Below, one piece after another: positions 35,601-52,680 of a stretch of DNA of 64,000 bases; within the stretch, counting starts at the first letter, position 1, and every line of letters begins with the position of its first letter. This stretch comes from Angiostrongylus vasorum. Taxonomy: Eukaryota > Nematoda > Chromadorea > Rhabditida > Metastrongylidae. Below the pieces are notes generated by a model. That model was given only the letters and a program-made list of their open reading frames with translations, had not been told where the DNA came from and searched no databases. The stretch is from assembly GCA_018806985.1 (NCBI GenBank), contig JADANN010000380.1:1924501-1988500 (forward strand), given 5' to 3'. A program made the position numbers and the translations under genes.

Positions 35601-37623
35601 CACTGTCATATCTAAACAAGCATAAGATAGAAAAGAGTGGAATCAGTCAGAACGTAAGAAGTAAGAAACAACAAATATTTGGCGTCAACTTGCCATGTTA
35701 AATACAGCAATATTTGCAAATAGTATTCTCAAAATATAGATAAGATACTACTCTATCCCTTGTTGTGGATAGGAGGTATAGTGTCAAGACGCCTTCGCTC
35801 CTCTGCTGGTGGGTGGAGGTACGCTGCCCTCACCTGATTGCCGCGGATGGGAGCCACTGCCTGTCTGGTCAATTTCGGCTCAGGTGAGGTCTAAGTAACA
35901 AGCATCACCACAAAGAGATGCGTCAGTGTGGGCCCTCAAAGGACCCCACATGTGCTGAAATCGTAATAACAGGAACTGGACCCCATAGACGGCAATCAGA
36001 TGGGCAACGTGCCTCCACCCGCGATCGAAGGAAGGGAAACGACTCGACACTAGGTCTCCCTCCCTCCAACGAGGGATAGAGTCGTGCCATATAGCTAAGA
36101 TAGCCAAAGAAAAAAGAATTTCACAAATACAACGAACTGCTCAGCTGCCTCGTAGTGCATAGCTTTTAATCGGAGTACACGATTGCTTCGAGGAAAACGA
36201 TTGTTCAAGGCCGATATGCATTCACCAGCAAGATCTAACCTTGCGCAGTCCAAAGCGGCCACACATACCTCAAAGACAGGTCAGGTCTTCAAACAGCGGC
36301 TACCAACAACAATCCGACTTTTAATGTAATAGAACGCACACCTGCTCATATATTATCCACAGTTCATCACCGAGGAAAGACAATGACCGGCTTAAAACAT
36401 GTTCCCATAACTCAACAACTTCTTCACTTCGTCGGCTGTTTCTTTCCCGCCACGCTCGAAGTTGACGACGACCAACGAAAACGAAAAGATGCGAACAGAG
36501 AAAAAAATAAGTAGAATAAAAAATCATGGTACATAAACACACAACATGTTAATCAAGTTTTAAGTTTTATTTGCTGTCTATTCCTTCGCACGGCAGCGTA
36601 AAGATAAAAATGGGGACATGCCGTCCGATATCGGAGCTATCGACAAGTAAAAGCCACCTAACACCTTAAAAAGATAAAACGATAAAGCACTCAGCGTTGA
36701 CAAATTCCTAAGGAAAGCGCCATGCATCCAACGTCATTAGGCATCGCCTGAGGTGACTGAATGTATAATTGCCCTATACAATGACTCGTAGTGGCCTACC
36801 GATGTACCGAGTCGGTGCTGCTATCCTCCCAGATAGGTCTGTTACAATTTTGCCGACTCCGAGAGGATGGAAGGCTTGGTGAGCTCAGGAAGCAGCATCA
36901 ATCCAATGCGTATTGCAGAGCTCCTCTATCCACTGCGCTACACACGTCTCATGGGAGAGAACAACGTCGAGACATCAACAACGATGCTGAGATAAAAGTA
37001 AAACTCGGCCGGTGTAGTCCACAGCAAGTGCGTCCTCAGTAAAGGTAATCGCGTGCTCGATGGCTAATTGAGATTCAGGGTTTTGCTCATATCTAAGCAT
37101 CCTTACACTAATCAAGATTGATCAACGGCAGATAAAATCAACTTCCTATTGCATGAACCATAACAAATCACTGGATCTGATATGCTGCCTTCCTCACAAT
37201 GGTTTACCGCCTCATCGTGGCTGAGAGGTGTTCCTGAGTGTCAGGCTGCGATGTAAAGCGGGGGAATTCATCCCTCCAGCAGGATCTTCTAGGCTAAGAA
37301 AGAATCCGACGTTTCCATCAGGAAGCCAAGCTAAGAGTAAACCAATACCAGGATCCACCACCGTCCTGGTATCAAAGTCGCATGGTGGCATATCTCCCTC
37401 TGATCCACGGAATCGGCGACTTCCTGTGGTGGTGACGACTTGAGAGCAGACGGGCCATGCAAGTATCTACGTTGGTAAGACATGCTGCCTTCAGTACAAT
37501 GGCCCACTTAAAATGTATAACAGGTATAGGAAATGGGACAAAATCAAAACTATTTTTGGAATTTATATGACAAAACTCACTGTCGAAGGAAACATTGCTC
37601 CAGTCCTCAATGGCGAAACCCAT
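32611..37623 (-). CDS. emc-2: ER membrane protein complex subunit 2 (EMC2, TPR protein)
   Basis: EMC2 is the cytosolic TPR scaffold of the EMC, which inserts tail-anchored and multipass proteins into the ER membrane. Minus-strand exons are 37581-37623 (ATG), 36342-36454, 36138-36268, 35554-35611, 35383-35466, 35189-35296, 34339-34596 and 32611-32697 (TAA). All phases agree and give 293 aa, against about 297 in human. Landmarks in order are WRERNSRRSEEVVELWEHVL, GDELWIIYEQ, NNRFPRSNRVLRLKAMHYEA, YDSALTLYERLIEDDPTNN, FRKRKVALLLAQGLRLDAIR, NDSEAWLQLSDLFLAESDFA, IRYSQGGLENIELARAYYEQ and the C-terminal MDAVKQMRAQLATSK. The donor of exon 5 is the start of a GT microsatellite (35370-35382). Introns hold a family D copy (34640), another (37185), a family B copy (36668) and a 350-nt foreign-looking block (35755). 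It lies 487 nt downstream of the dehydrogenase on the same strand. Confidence 0.95.
34640..35035 (+). repeat. Family D repeat in an EMC2 intron
   Basis: CAAAGGTTTACCGCCTCATC, the CCAATACCAGGATCCACCAC block, CACAAGGGCGGCGACTGTAT, and a degenerate CCAAGTATCCAAG tail. Confidence 0.8.
35755..36110. repeat. Unclassified insertion-like block in an EMC2 intron
   Basis: GC-richer than the surrounding intron, with TCTGCTGGTGGGTGGAGGTA, the CGCGGATGGGAGCCACTGCC block, and CCTCCAACGAGGGATAGAGT. It has sharp borders with AT-rich intron. No second copy is in the window, so the class is unknown. Confidence 0.45.
36668..36950 (-). repeat. Family B SINE-like copy in an EMC2 intron
   Basis: Reversed tail AAAGATAAAACGATAAAGCA, central domain CAGATAGGTCTGTTACAATT, and head CCACTGCGCTACACACG. 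A family A scrap follows (36975-37095). Confidence 0.75.
37185..37465 (+). repeat. Family D repeat, internally shortened, in EMC2 intron 1
   Basis: CAATGGTTTACCGCCTCATC to CACCACCGTCCTGGTATCAA, then a jump to ACGGGCCATGCAAGTATCTA. The middle portion (the GGCCAGGCTGACC region) is missing. Confidence 0.75.
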
Positions 37624-37937
37624 ACTAAACTAAACTAAATTAAACTTTTTTTTGCAACAGAACACCGGAAACAGAAAGAAGGTAAAAGTTCGTTAGCACG
37701 ACCAAAAGCGGAAAAACTCTGGATACAAATGTACGATAAAAGCTTCATTCTTGTACGTCAAAAATGAACTCATACAAAAATCCACTAATAATAGAACATA
37801 AACAATATTAGAAGTTACGTGAGACGTAGTCAAAAGCTGTATTGTGACCAGATACGATTGAACACCGGATCTAAACTACCCAAAGCCTTATACACTACAA
37901 ATTTCTCCGAATGACATTTAAATCACCTACAGAGATA

Positions 37938-37938
<1 letters not shown>

Positions 37939-37985
<47 letters not shown>
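37939..37985. repeat. (TA)n microsatellite
   Basis: Uninterrupted TA dinucleotides between the dehydrogenase stop and the EMC2 start. Confidence 0.95.
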
Positions 37986-37988
<3 letters not shown>

Positions 37989-38110
37989 TTAAATACCCAA
38001 CGGATAAATTAATTATGCTAAAATGGTGATTGCGACAACCTACGTCTTCAACAATACTGTCATTGCAACAAATGATCTTGAAAATATGAAACATTCCCGT
38101 AGAATCATCG

Positions 38111-44838
<6,728 letters not shown>

Positions 44839-45154
44839 GATCCTCCCTGAAGTGTTGTTGCCTTGAGGTTGAAAGATTGTTTACGTAGCTAAACGAGAGG
44901 AAACAAAGAAACACTGAAAAAAGAGAAAACTCCTGCAACAGGTCACAACATCAGCTTTGCACGATGAGGAAAATGAGGGTAACAAAAATTTCGCCTTAGA
45001 TTGCTCTCGAATTGAGGATGCTGAGAGAAACAGTGGACAGAATCAGTTTCGACTATTACACCATGCTATTTCTGGCATAGAGATTTCGTTAAAATTGTTA
45101 AACATTTCGAGAAAAGGAAGAAAGAAGAATCAGAAATATTATAAAGCTAAAAAG

Positions 45155-45330
45155 GGGACGCATCTGGCGCAGTCGTCGGACGCGCCCTGCAATACACACA
45201 GGATCGATCCTCGCGCCCAAGGTTCACCAAGAGCTCTATCCCTCCGGAGTTGGCTAACTGGTACCAGACTTGTCTGGGAGGATTGCAGCACTGGCTCGAT
45301 GCATCTATAGGGCCACCGTGGTCAAAAAGG
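45155..45330 (+). repeat. Family B SINE-like copy, 3' truncated
   Basis: Head GGGGACGCATCTGGCGCAGT, GGATCGATCCTCGCGCCC, then GGTACCAGACTTGTCTGGGA. It stops after CATCTATAGGGCCACCGTGG with no tail. It lies upstream of the dehydrogenase start. Confidence 0.78.
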
Positions 45331-45699
45331 AAAAACGATGAATCCGAAATATTGCAGCGGAACAAAAATCCAGAAAGGAAATCCATGCTATTGTCCAGTC
45401 GATTGAATACTTAAAAACAACTCTTTTATGGCTGATGAACCAAGTTTTCGATGGCGCTCACTTGCAATAAAGGATGTCATCCATGCGGCTGATATTCTGA
45501 AGTTTGGAAGCTTTTAAGAAGAAGAAAACGTTTAATACATGAAAGCTCTCGTATGGAAAACAACCTGAACAACAAAAACAATGAGAGTTTCTGTTGTTCA
45601 GGAAGAGCAAACGTGATGAAACACGAGAAGTTCACACGTCCATCGACGCCTCAATACAACTTAGGGAAAAAACATAACACTGCCTGAACAGTAAGTGCT

Positions 45700-46002
45700 A
45701 TGGACATGGGAACGAAAGAAATTGTCTGGTGCCGTCAATGCGGATACTACCGAGACGGCACGGACTACACCCCAGAATGCCCGAACGAGGAACAAACTTT
45801 CGCACGGCATTCGCGCGTCGTGCACATCGGTGACTACGCCATGGCACACCGTACCGCGCGTGAAGAGAAGAAAAGCAAAAAACGTCTATGGACAGGCAAA
45901 CGAAGATATCAACGTTGCCGACTCCACTTTATCAGTGACATGTCGGTAGTTTCTAATTTGCGACTGACATGTCTGTCGCGCAACGCACACAGACTGGCCT
46001 GA
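45700..46002 (+). CDS. Small GC-rich ORF with a zinc-ribbon-like start, unassigned
   Basis: An ATG at 45700 opens 100 codons. The first 75 use GC-rich, nematode-like codons: CRQCGYYRDGTDYTPECP, then a KSKKRLWTGKRRYQR basic run. Cys-X2-Cys followed by Cys and His suggests a small metal-binding fold. I do not recognise the family. It may be the first exon of a plus-strand gene (possible donors at AAC|GTCTAT or AAC|GTTGCC) or part of a mobile element. The frame after about residue 75 looks non-coding. It is divergent from the dehydrogenase. Confidence 0.4.
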   Translation: MDMGTKEIVWCRQCGYYRDGTDYTPECPNEEQTFARHSRVVHIGDYAMAHRTAREEKKSKKRLWTGKRRYQRCRLHFISDMSVVSNLRLTCLSRNAHRLA

Positions 46003-46429
46003 AACATAAATCGCTGCCAATTTTGTCCCTATTTCCATCTGTGGTTTTACATATCCAAAGCACTGCGACATCAGGCACCTCCATAACCATGATTGGCATT
46101 TGGTTTTCGGCGAGGTTCTGCATCTTCGCCAGCCAGGAGTTTGGATGCGGCGTCTGGGTGGTCGCTGTTGTGTCAGTTCGTAGTCAGCGGCTGCGACCCT
46201 CCTCGCACTAGCGACTCCACCCAGCCCTCAGCACGCGACCACTTGACGGCCCTCCCCTCCTGCTGTACGTTGTTTCACGACCATCACTCTCTTGCTGTAG
46301 CACTAGCCTTGATGTTCTTGCTACAGAATGTGTTTCAAAACACGCAACAAGTGGGTATGAACTGGCTTAAACGTGAAGAAAAGAATTCTGAACGACAATC
46401 AGACCGAAGAGCAACGGCTTAAGTGCTAA

Positions 46430-46800
46430 CCTAATAGATCTATGTTGTCTTCAATCACTTCCAACACAAAAAGACACTGTTCACCTTGTGGATTTGAACG
46501 ACAGCATGGCCTTGCCCTATATCTCGGAATGGGTTTTTTAAGAGAATCACATTCCTCACTCCATGCAAACTCTGTGCAGAGTGGAGAACATGTGAGGAAC
46601 AAAACAGGTGACTCTTTAAAAGAATCTTCTCCCCTGTGCGATTGAAATATGGGTTCTGAACTCTTCCTGCCGACGTAATGGAAGGTTGTGGCCGAGTACA
46701 CTGCGTATCAATTTGACTTTTTCAGGCTAGGAATGAGTAACCGTCGAAACGTTAAGTGCTGTGAATTTGCGGTAACAAGCTCGCCTCTTCTCATCAAAAA
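46430..46800 (+). repeat. Possible decayed member of the hammerhead-core family
   Basis: GAGTAACCGTCGAAACGTTA followed by AGTGCTG at 46735-46760 matches only the second half of the core. No left end was identified. Confidence 0.3.
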
Positions 46801-46904
46801 GCAGCAACATACTTATTAGTGCTGAGGCTAATAAAAAGTCGGCCCTGGGAATTACAAACCTCAGAGTTTTGACTTTTTTCTCCGAATATATCAATGTCTA
46901 GAGC

Positions 46905-47400
46905 AGTATAACCAGAAGTTAGGCAATGCAAAGACCTAGGTTAGTGTGACGGATAGCACCCGTAATCGCCGATTCGAAGTCCAACTGAGGTCCTGAGTTT
47001 TGCTCATGTCTCAGCATCCTTGCGGTCGTATTTCTCGTAACACCCTGCCATGAAAACAGAATAGGCAGTAAACAGAAACTAAACATTGTGGTTTTGACGA
47101 ATTTGGTTAGAACACTTTTTTGAAAAATACTAGAATACGCGCACAATTTTAACTTTCTATTTTCTACCTACTACAATTTCTCACGGCAGGGTTCTATGTG
47201 AAATACAACCGTAATGATGCTGAGATATCTGCAAAACTCGGGAACGTAGGTGTCTGCGGTGGGGAACGAACACGCTATTGCCCTTTTCGGCGGCTAACGC
47301 GCTCACCACCACACCATGTGGATCCTTCGTTTCGCCTGTCTCTCAGCTAGTTTTCTACCGATCAGTACCATCAGCAATCATCAGCATCAGCAATACGCGC
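46905..47400. repeat. Two family A copies, head to head
   Basis: 46905-47095 is reversed and ends CAGAATAGGCAGTAAACAGA. 47155-47370 is forward and starts TTTTCTACCTACTACAATTT. They are separated by about 60 nt. Confidence 0.75.
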
Positions 47401-49060
47401 ACAATTCGTACTGACAATGATGACAATTCTATAGCTACCGGCGGACAATAGTGTTGGTCCAACTTCTTCTTCGTGTATTCGTAAGCCTAGCAGTGATAAA
47501 AAGAACAGGGCATAGACATTTTCTATGCGCCAAACTAATTTCAACATTAAGAATATTTTTTTTATAATTCCAATTTCAAGACCAGAATACTAGGCACTTT
47601 TCCCATCTAGCCACGTTATGAAAAAGATCTCCGAATCCCTTCCGCGGAGCAAAACCATTACTTGGTAATACAACTCTGTACCGAAATCCTGATGAAGTAT
47701 TGACTCTGATACGAACGAGAGAGTTACACAAACTAAATAAGTCCATCGGAAGTACTGAAGATGAGGTTACACACAACCAACCTATTACTTCAAGAAGAAA
47801 CAATAACTGCTACATTTATTACGTACGTGTAGATGAACGCATCACAACAGGAAATAACACTTATCATATGCATTGCTACATAACTATTGGAAACTAAAGG
47901 TAATACATCTTCTAAGATATTGCGAACTACAAAATCTGTATTGGAATGGGACTTGGGACTTCTGTACTTTTCACAAACCAACAATGTTTGCTAGATCACC
48001 GACTGAAAACTACGTAAAGCCAGGTGAACAGATTCACGCAGTTCTTACAGCGAAATCGTATTGTCTCTCTAGATCCTCTGTAGACCTAACAAATCGTCGC
48101 ATGAACCTGCTCTTGCACAGAAAAAGTACAAAAATACGACATTATGACCACAAAAAACTTCATATGATACAAATGCAAAGAGTGACATAAAGCTTCACAG
48201 GGCGGGGAGAGGAAGAGGAGAAAGAGGAGGAGCAACAGGTATGCAACAAAAACAGGTGGAACACAAACCGGGTAATGACGAACGAAATATTAAAGAATGC
48301 AACAACCCCTTAACATATCTGCTAAGTCAAGCAAAACCAAATGGTCCCGATAGCTGATTATTGTTGATGTGATGCGTTTTCTTTCTTTTTCATCTAATCT
48401 TCTACAAACAGCACATTTCTTGCGCTGTCGTTCCTGAAGTTGTTTGAAACTATAACCAAAGACCTCGCTTTTCACACAGAAACTGTATTGTGCAGATCTA
48501 CAACAATGAACCACTTTGTAATTCGCAAACATTTTTCAGTGAAGTAATGCAGAACCTACTCTTATAAATGTAACCCGTCCTACAGTTGAAATGTTCTCAT
48601 TCTAACTGTATCTGGATAGCCCAGTGAAATCCTGAAATTAGTGAACGCGAAAAGAACTAACCTGTCTCGACACAGAAATCTGCCAAACGTACACTGGGAT
48701 AAATAAGACAAATCACCACCGATCACTTCTTCGATGGGTGCCAGAACTCGGCTTTATGGTCTTTGTTCTTGCGATAACAGTCAGCACCATACCTAGAGCG
48801 AAATCACTACTGCACACACCTCTTCACGTATGCCAGCTGCGTTAAAGGAGTTGTTATCAGCTTTACTGTACTACGATGGCATGAAAATAATGTCCATAAT
48901 TCTTACCAAATTTATTGAACGATTTTCTGTAAGCAGTTTTGCTTACATCGTTTCTGTGTACTACTCAAAGTATATTTTTGTGTCGACATCTATAAAACTA
49001 CAACACTTTTACTCCACATGACATTCTGCCATGAAAAAAGGATAGTACGTAAATAGAGAT
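47400..49060. other. No gene recognised
   Basis: Contains short ORFs in both strands without motifs and a purine tract at 48197-48240 (GAGGAAGAGGAGAAAGAGGA). The tract may be a simple repeat. Confidence 0.35.
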
Positions 49061-49074
49061 TCAAACACTTAGAT

Positions 49075-49800
49075 TTGTTGTTACTTAGGCTGATCGAAAT
49101 GGTGCCTCTACAGCAACAAAGTTCTATCATTTTGCTTCGAGAGATGGTAATGGTAAGCGAGACTGACTATAAAACTAGGCAAGAGCTTGCAGGAGAACTC
49201 ATCGTTAACCAATCAATCATCCCGAAGACACTAGAAAAGCGAAAAAAGTTGAAGAAGAGCTAAGGGGTCGTTGTCATGAAGTCTACTCCACGTTTGTTCT
49301 GCATAAGAAAGACTGCCATCTTTTAAATCACGTTTAAATAATGTCATCGAAGGCGAGTTTCCTACCAGCGTTTATTACAGTAGTTGAACCAAGATGAAGT
49401 TTCTAAACACTTCCCGAAGCCGAACCTCTATCAAAAAAGGGTTGTAGTGACTACGTTGTCCTGAGAAACTATCGCGAATTTCCGAAATGTGACCAGACAA
49501 CGACACCAGGGAAGAAAGCAATATCACGATTTCGATAAAGTTCATCAAGAATTGCAGCGTACTTATACCGGAATTGGTTAGTAGAAATCCCCAATCGAAC
49601 TGCCTTCGAAGAATACGTCGCCTCCAGAACTTCAATAATCTGCGCTATTAGAAAAAGTAAACAAATCCTGTTAAAAGACAAATCACGTTTTATTCTATGT
49701 GGCTGCCATAAAGGAGGACGCCTAACTTCACGTCCGTTGAGAAACAAGTCTGCTCTTCAAGCACAACTTGTACTTGAACAATACGGGTTCTTCGATAACA
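49075..49800 (+). pseudogene. Possible mariner-like transposase relic
   Basis: Plus-strand pieces recall the mariner N-terminal helix-turn-helix (DYKTRQELAGELIVNQS, IIPKTLEKRKKL) and, at about 49390-49470, the segment before the catalytic region (SKHFPKPNLYQKRVVVTTLS). Stops interrupt every frame. No inverted repeats were identified. Confidence 0.4.
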
Positions 49801-49949
49801 GATTTCTCGATAGATAATTTCTCGATAACTGGAAGACGCGCAAAAATAAAAGTGGCGCTTAGTGCACACATGCTAGTAATTACACGTTAATATCGGCTAC
49901 CACACAACTTGTACAGGCCATATATTGTATTGAGAATAGCAGCACAGAC

Positions 49950-50095
49950 TCAATCCACTGGTGGGCCACCACGAATCATTGTAAAGGCCAGATATGCACT
50001 CAGTGACCTCTGACGATGCTCAATGAAGTCGAATGCATGGTGCATCCCTCAGGCATTGATCAACGTCGAGAGCTTTATTCTTTTATCCTTTTGCC
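49950..50095 (+). repeat. 3' half of a family B SINE-like copy
   Basis: GAATCATTGTAAAGGCCAGA, then GAAGTCGAATGCATGGTGCA and the tail GAGCTTTATTCTTTTATCCT. The head and central domain are absent. Confidence 0.75.
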
Positions 50096-50282
50096 ACATA
50101 GCTAGCTGTCAGAATTTGGAAATGTCTTATGGTTGAATCAACTTTCGTACTTTTTTATCTTCATTTATTCCCATCATTTATTTTTTTATCTGCACTTATT
50201 TATTTTCAGCATTATCATTATAAATAACCACCGTTTATCGTAGCTACTGGAAATTAAATAAGAGTCAATCACCAGCCAAGAA

Positions 50283-50670
50283 AGGGGCAGATAGCACAGT
50301 GGTAGTGATTTCCATCATCACGAGCATGGGGCTAGTTCGATTCCCCCGCGGGGCAACCAAGCCTCCCATTCCTCCGGAGCCGGAAAATTGGTACCGGATT
50401 TGTCTGGGAAAAAATCACTGTCTGCAATCCAAATGGGAACACTCCAGCTCGGCTATCTGAGGACTCCAGACAGAATTGCTCGACCAGCATTCTACAACAT
50501 TCAAGATGAAATAGAAATGCTCAAGCAGCAACAGCAGCCACACGTAAAGGTTGGAAGATGTTCGTGGACAATGGATGCGAGGAAACAAATCGAATGTGAG
50601 AAGTGCTGGGATCCGCACAATAGACGCGAAGACGGATCAAATGAAAATAAAATATAATAAAACAAAACAA
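50283..50670 (+). repeat. Family C tRNA-derived SINE-like copy
   Basis: GGGGCAGATAGCACAGTGGT, TAGTTCGATTCCCCCGCGG, central domain CCTCCGGAGCCGGAAAATTG with GTACCGGATTTGTCTGGG, body, and tail AAATGAAAATAAAATATAAT. It is one of the best-preserved copies. Confidence 0.88.
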
Positions 50671-50689
50671 AACATAAAAATAAAGCTAG

Positions 50690-52240
50690 CTAAGAACTGA
50701 AGGCCCATCGTAGCTACTGGAAATGAAATAACAGTCAACTACCAATGAAGAACTGAACTTCACATGCCTCAAATAATGGATGATGATGGCTCTTCTACAA
50801 ATCACTATAGTTTTTCGATAAGTAAAGCACATGAGAAGTTAAGGCCTACACATATTCATAAAACACATTCTTCTGTCGGTGTAAAGCTACATATTTTCGA
50901 ACATCGAATCAAATTTAACACCGATGAACTTATTTAAAATGATAGTGGGGAAACTGGATATGTTGAGGACAATATGGAACTTATACTGTTTCATAGAAGA
51001 GTTTAAAGAAAATGAGTTCAAAAAAGAGAACGGAGGTACAAACCACGAAATAAGTGATGAGTGGTCTAGTAACGTATTGTCTCACGACTATTAGGTATTC
51101 AATGCCAGTCGATATGGTGTGGATCGAAAACTTTCGCTCCAAAATACAGAAATGAAAGGTTTTTGTAAATTATATGCACGATATTTAGTAGCAGATTGTC
51201 AATGAGTCGAACCAAAGATTTAGTACAGAAAGACTTCTATGGAAATTTGTTGTTGGAACAGAAATGTTCACGCGATGAAAGGATCCATTACCCCTCTGCT
51301 TTAAGGTGACAATTTTATTCCACAGTTGATGAACTACTGGATTTCCAGCCTTGCTCATGCATTTCATCCTATTGCATCTCATATTGCGACAAGGGATAAA
51401 GTCAAAAGTCTATTAGCAGCCTCCATTTTCCTGACAATGAAATGTACGATAGAGGAGAAAGGCTGGTGTAAGACCAGATCGCAACTTGAACTTATAAGTA
51501 AGAAGCATTTAGAGGTAGAGACGCTTGTGTATCGCCAGTATATCACACATAAGTAATCTCAACTTATTCAAGTTGATCCCAAGTGTTTTCTAAATTTGCA
51601 AAATGCAGCAACCGCTCCATAACTGGAGATGCCGTTCAGCCATGGTAGCAATAAGGATTATATTCCGTTTTTTGGATGAAAGAAAACGTCTCCATATCAA
51701 TAAATAGTATGTAGGATTCCGTTTAGTCTCGACCTTAGTGCGTAGAAAAACGCAACTTATCAGCAGCTGGTGGAAAAACAGGAAGTAACCTCCTAATCAG
51801 GTCATCCGACCAAATCTGAAAATGGAACAATGTAAAGCAAAACAGGATCGGAGCAGCATGATAGTGTTGCAGTAGAATCAGATAGTGCATAGTTCATAAC
51901 GGGACACTTTCTTTCTAGATCATTCAAAGTGCGGATGAGTAAAAGCTCTAATCAAAGAGGTTCTTTTTTTAACATAAGCACATGAAAGATTCAATCATTT
52001 GCGTTAAGCTGGAAGTACGACTACCTCCACGCTGCTGAATTCGCATTTCATTGAAGAAAGCACAATCAGTACGCCGGAAACATGGAGACATACTTGTACA
52101 CTTGTAATTTATTAAAAAACACTTAGAACACCTATAATTTATTAAGTCTAGAGAATACCTTTTCATGAGCAGCGCTCAATCCAATTCCGATACTGAGTTA
52201 TAGACTGAATATATACAGTGTGAAGAAATAAGCCAACGAA
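50690..52240. other. Ligase III 3' flank, no gene recognised
   Basis: Repeats a short CATCGTAGCTACTGGAAAT block (50236 and 50706) on both sides of the 50283 SINE, too long and imperfect to read as a simple target duplication. No coding call. Confidence 0.35.
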
Positions 52241-52680
52241 AAGACGATGCATTGGGTGCAACATGATTCATTCACTTTACCCAGAGCGCATACATTTCAC
52301 ACATTTCGTCTCCGGCGCCAAATAATCATAGCGCTGTGTTTCAGCCGAGGTAGAACATTTTTAATTGCTCGCTCAAAATCGAGCAATCTATTCCTATCGA
52401 CGAAATGGATGATGACATTTCCTACACTATTTCTTCATGAAACTACCCATTATAGAAAATGTTATAAGATGATATGTCCACTTTCCAGAAATATCAACTA
52501 CGTAAGGGTATTGTCTTTTAGGATAAAGGTCACTAATCGTTCTTAAATTGGAAGCGATTCCACCTGTTGTGAAAACAGTAACGTTGAAAGTAGAAAGTTT
52601 GAATTTTAAGTAGTAATTTGCAAGTAATGTAACACCCTTATAGGTATCATTCTCAAATAATTCGATGTTAGGAAAACTTA
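52240..52680 (-). other. Possible BRCT-like extension of ligase III
   Basis: In other minus-strand frames the DNA reads VQVSFPNIELFENDTYKG, then FTTGGIASNLR, and later NVIIHFVDRNRLLDFERAIK and AMIIWRRRRNV before a stop. The order and spacing recall a BRCT domain, which vertebrate LIG3-alpha carries at this place. It joins the linker frame only after a one-base shift, or via the GTAAGT donor that overlaps the stop. Tentative. Confidence 0.3.

Noticed and set aside
49375..49747. Minus-strand ORFs of 86-92 codons as a gene
   Set aside because: They overlap the plus-strand mariner-like relic and show no domain of their own.
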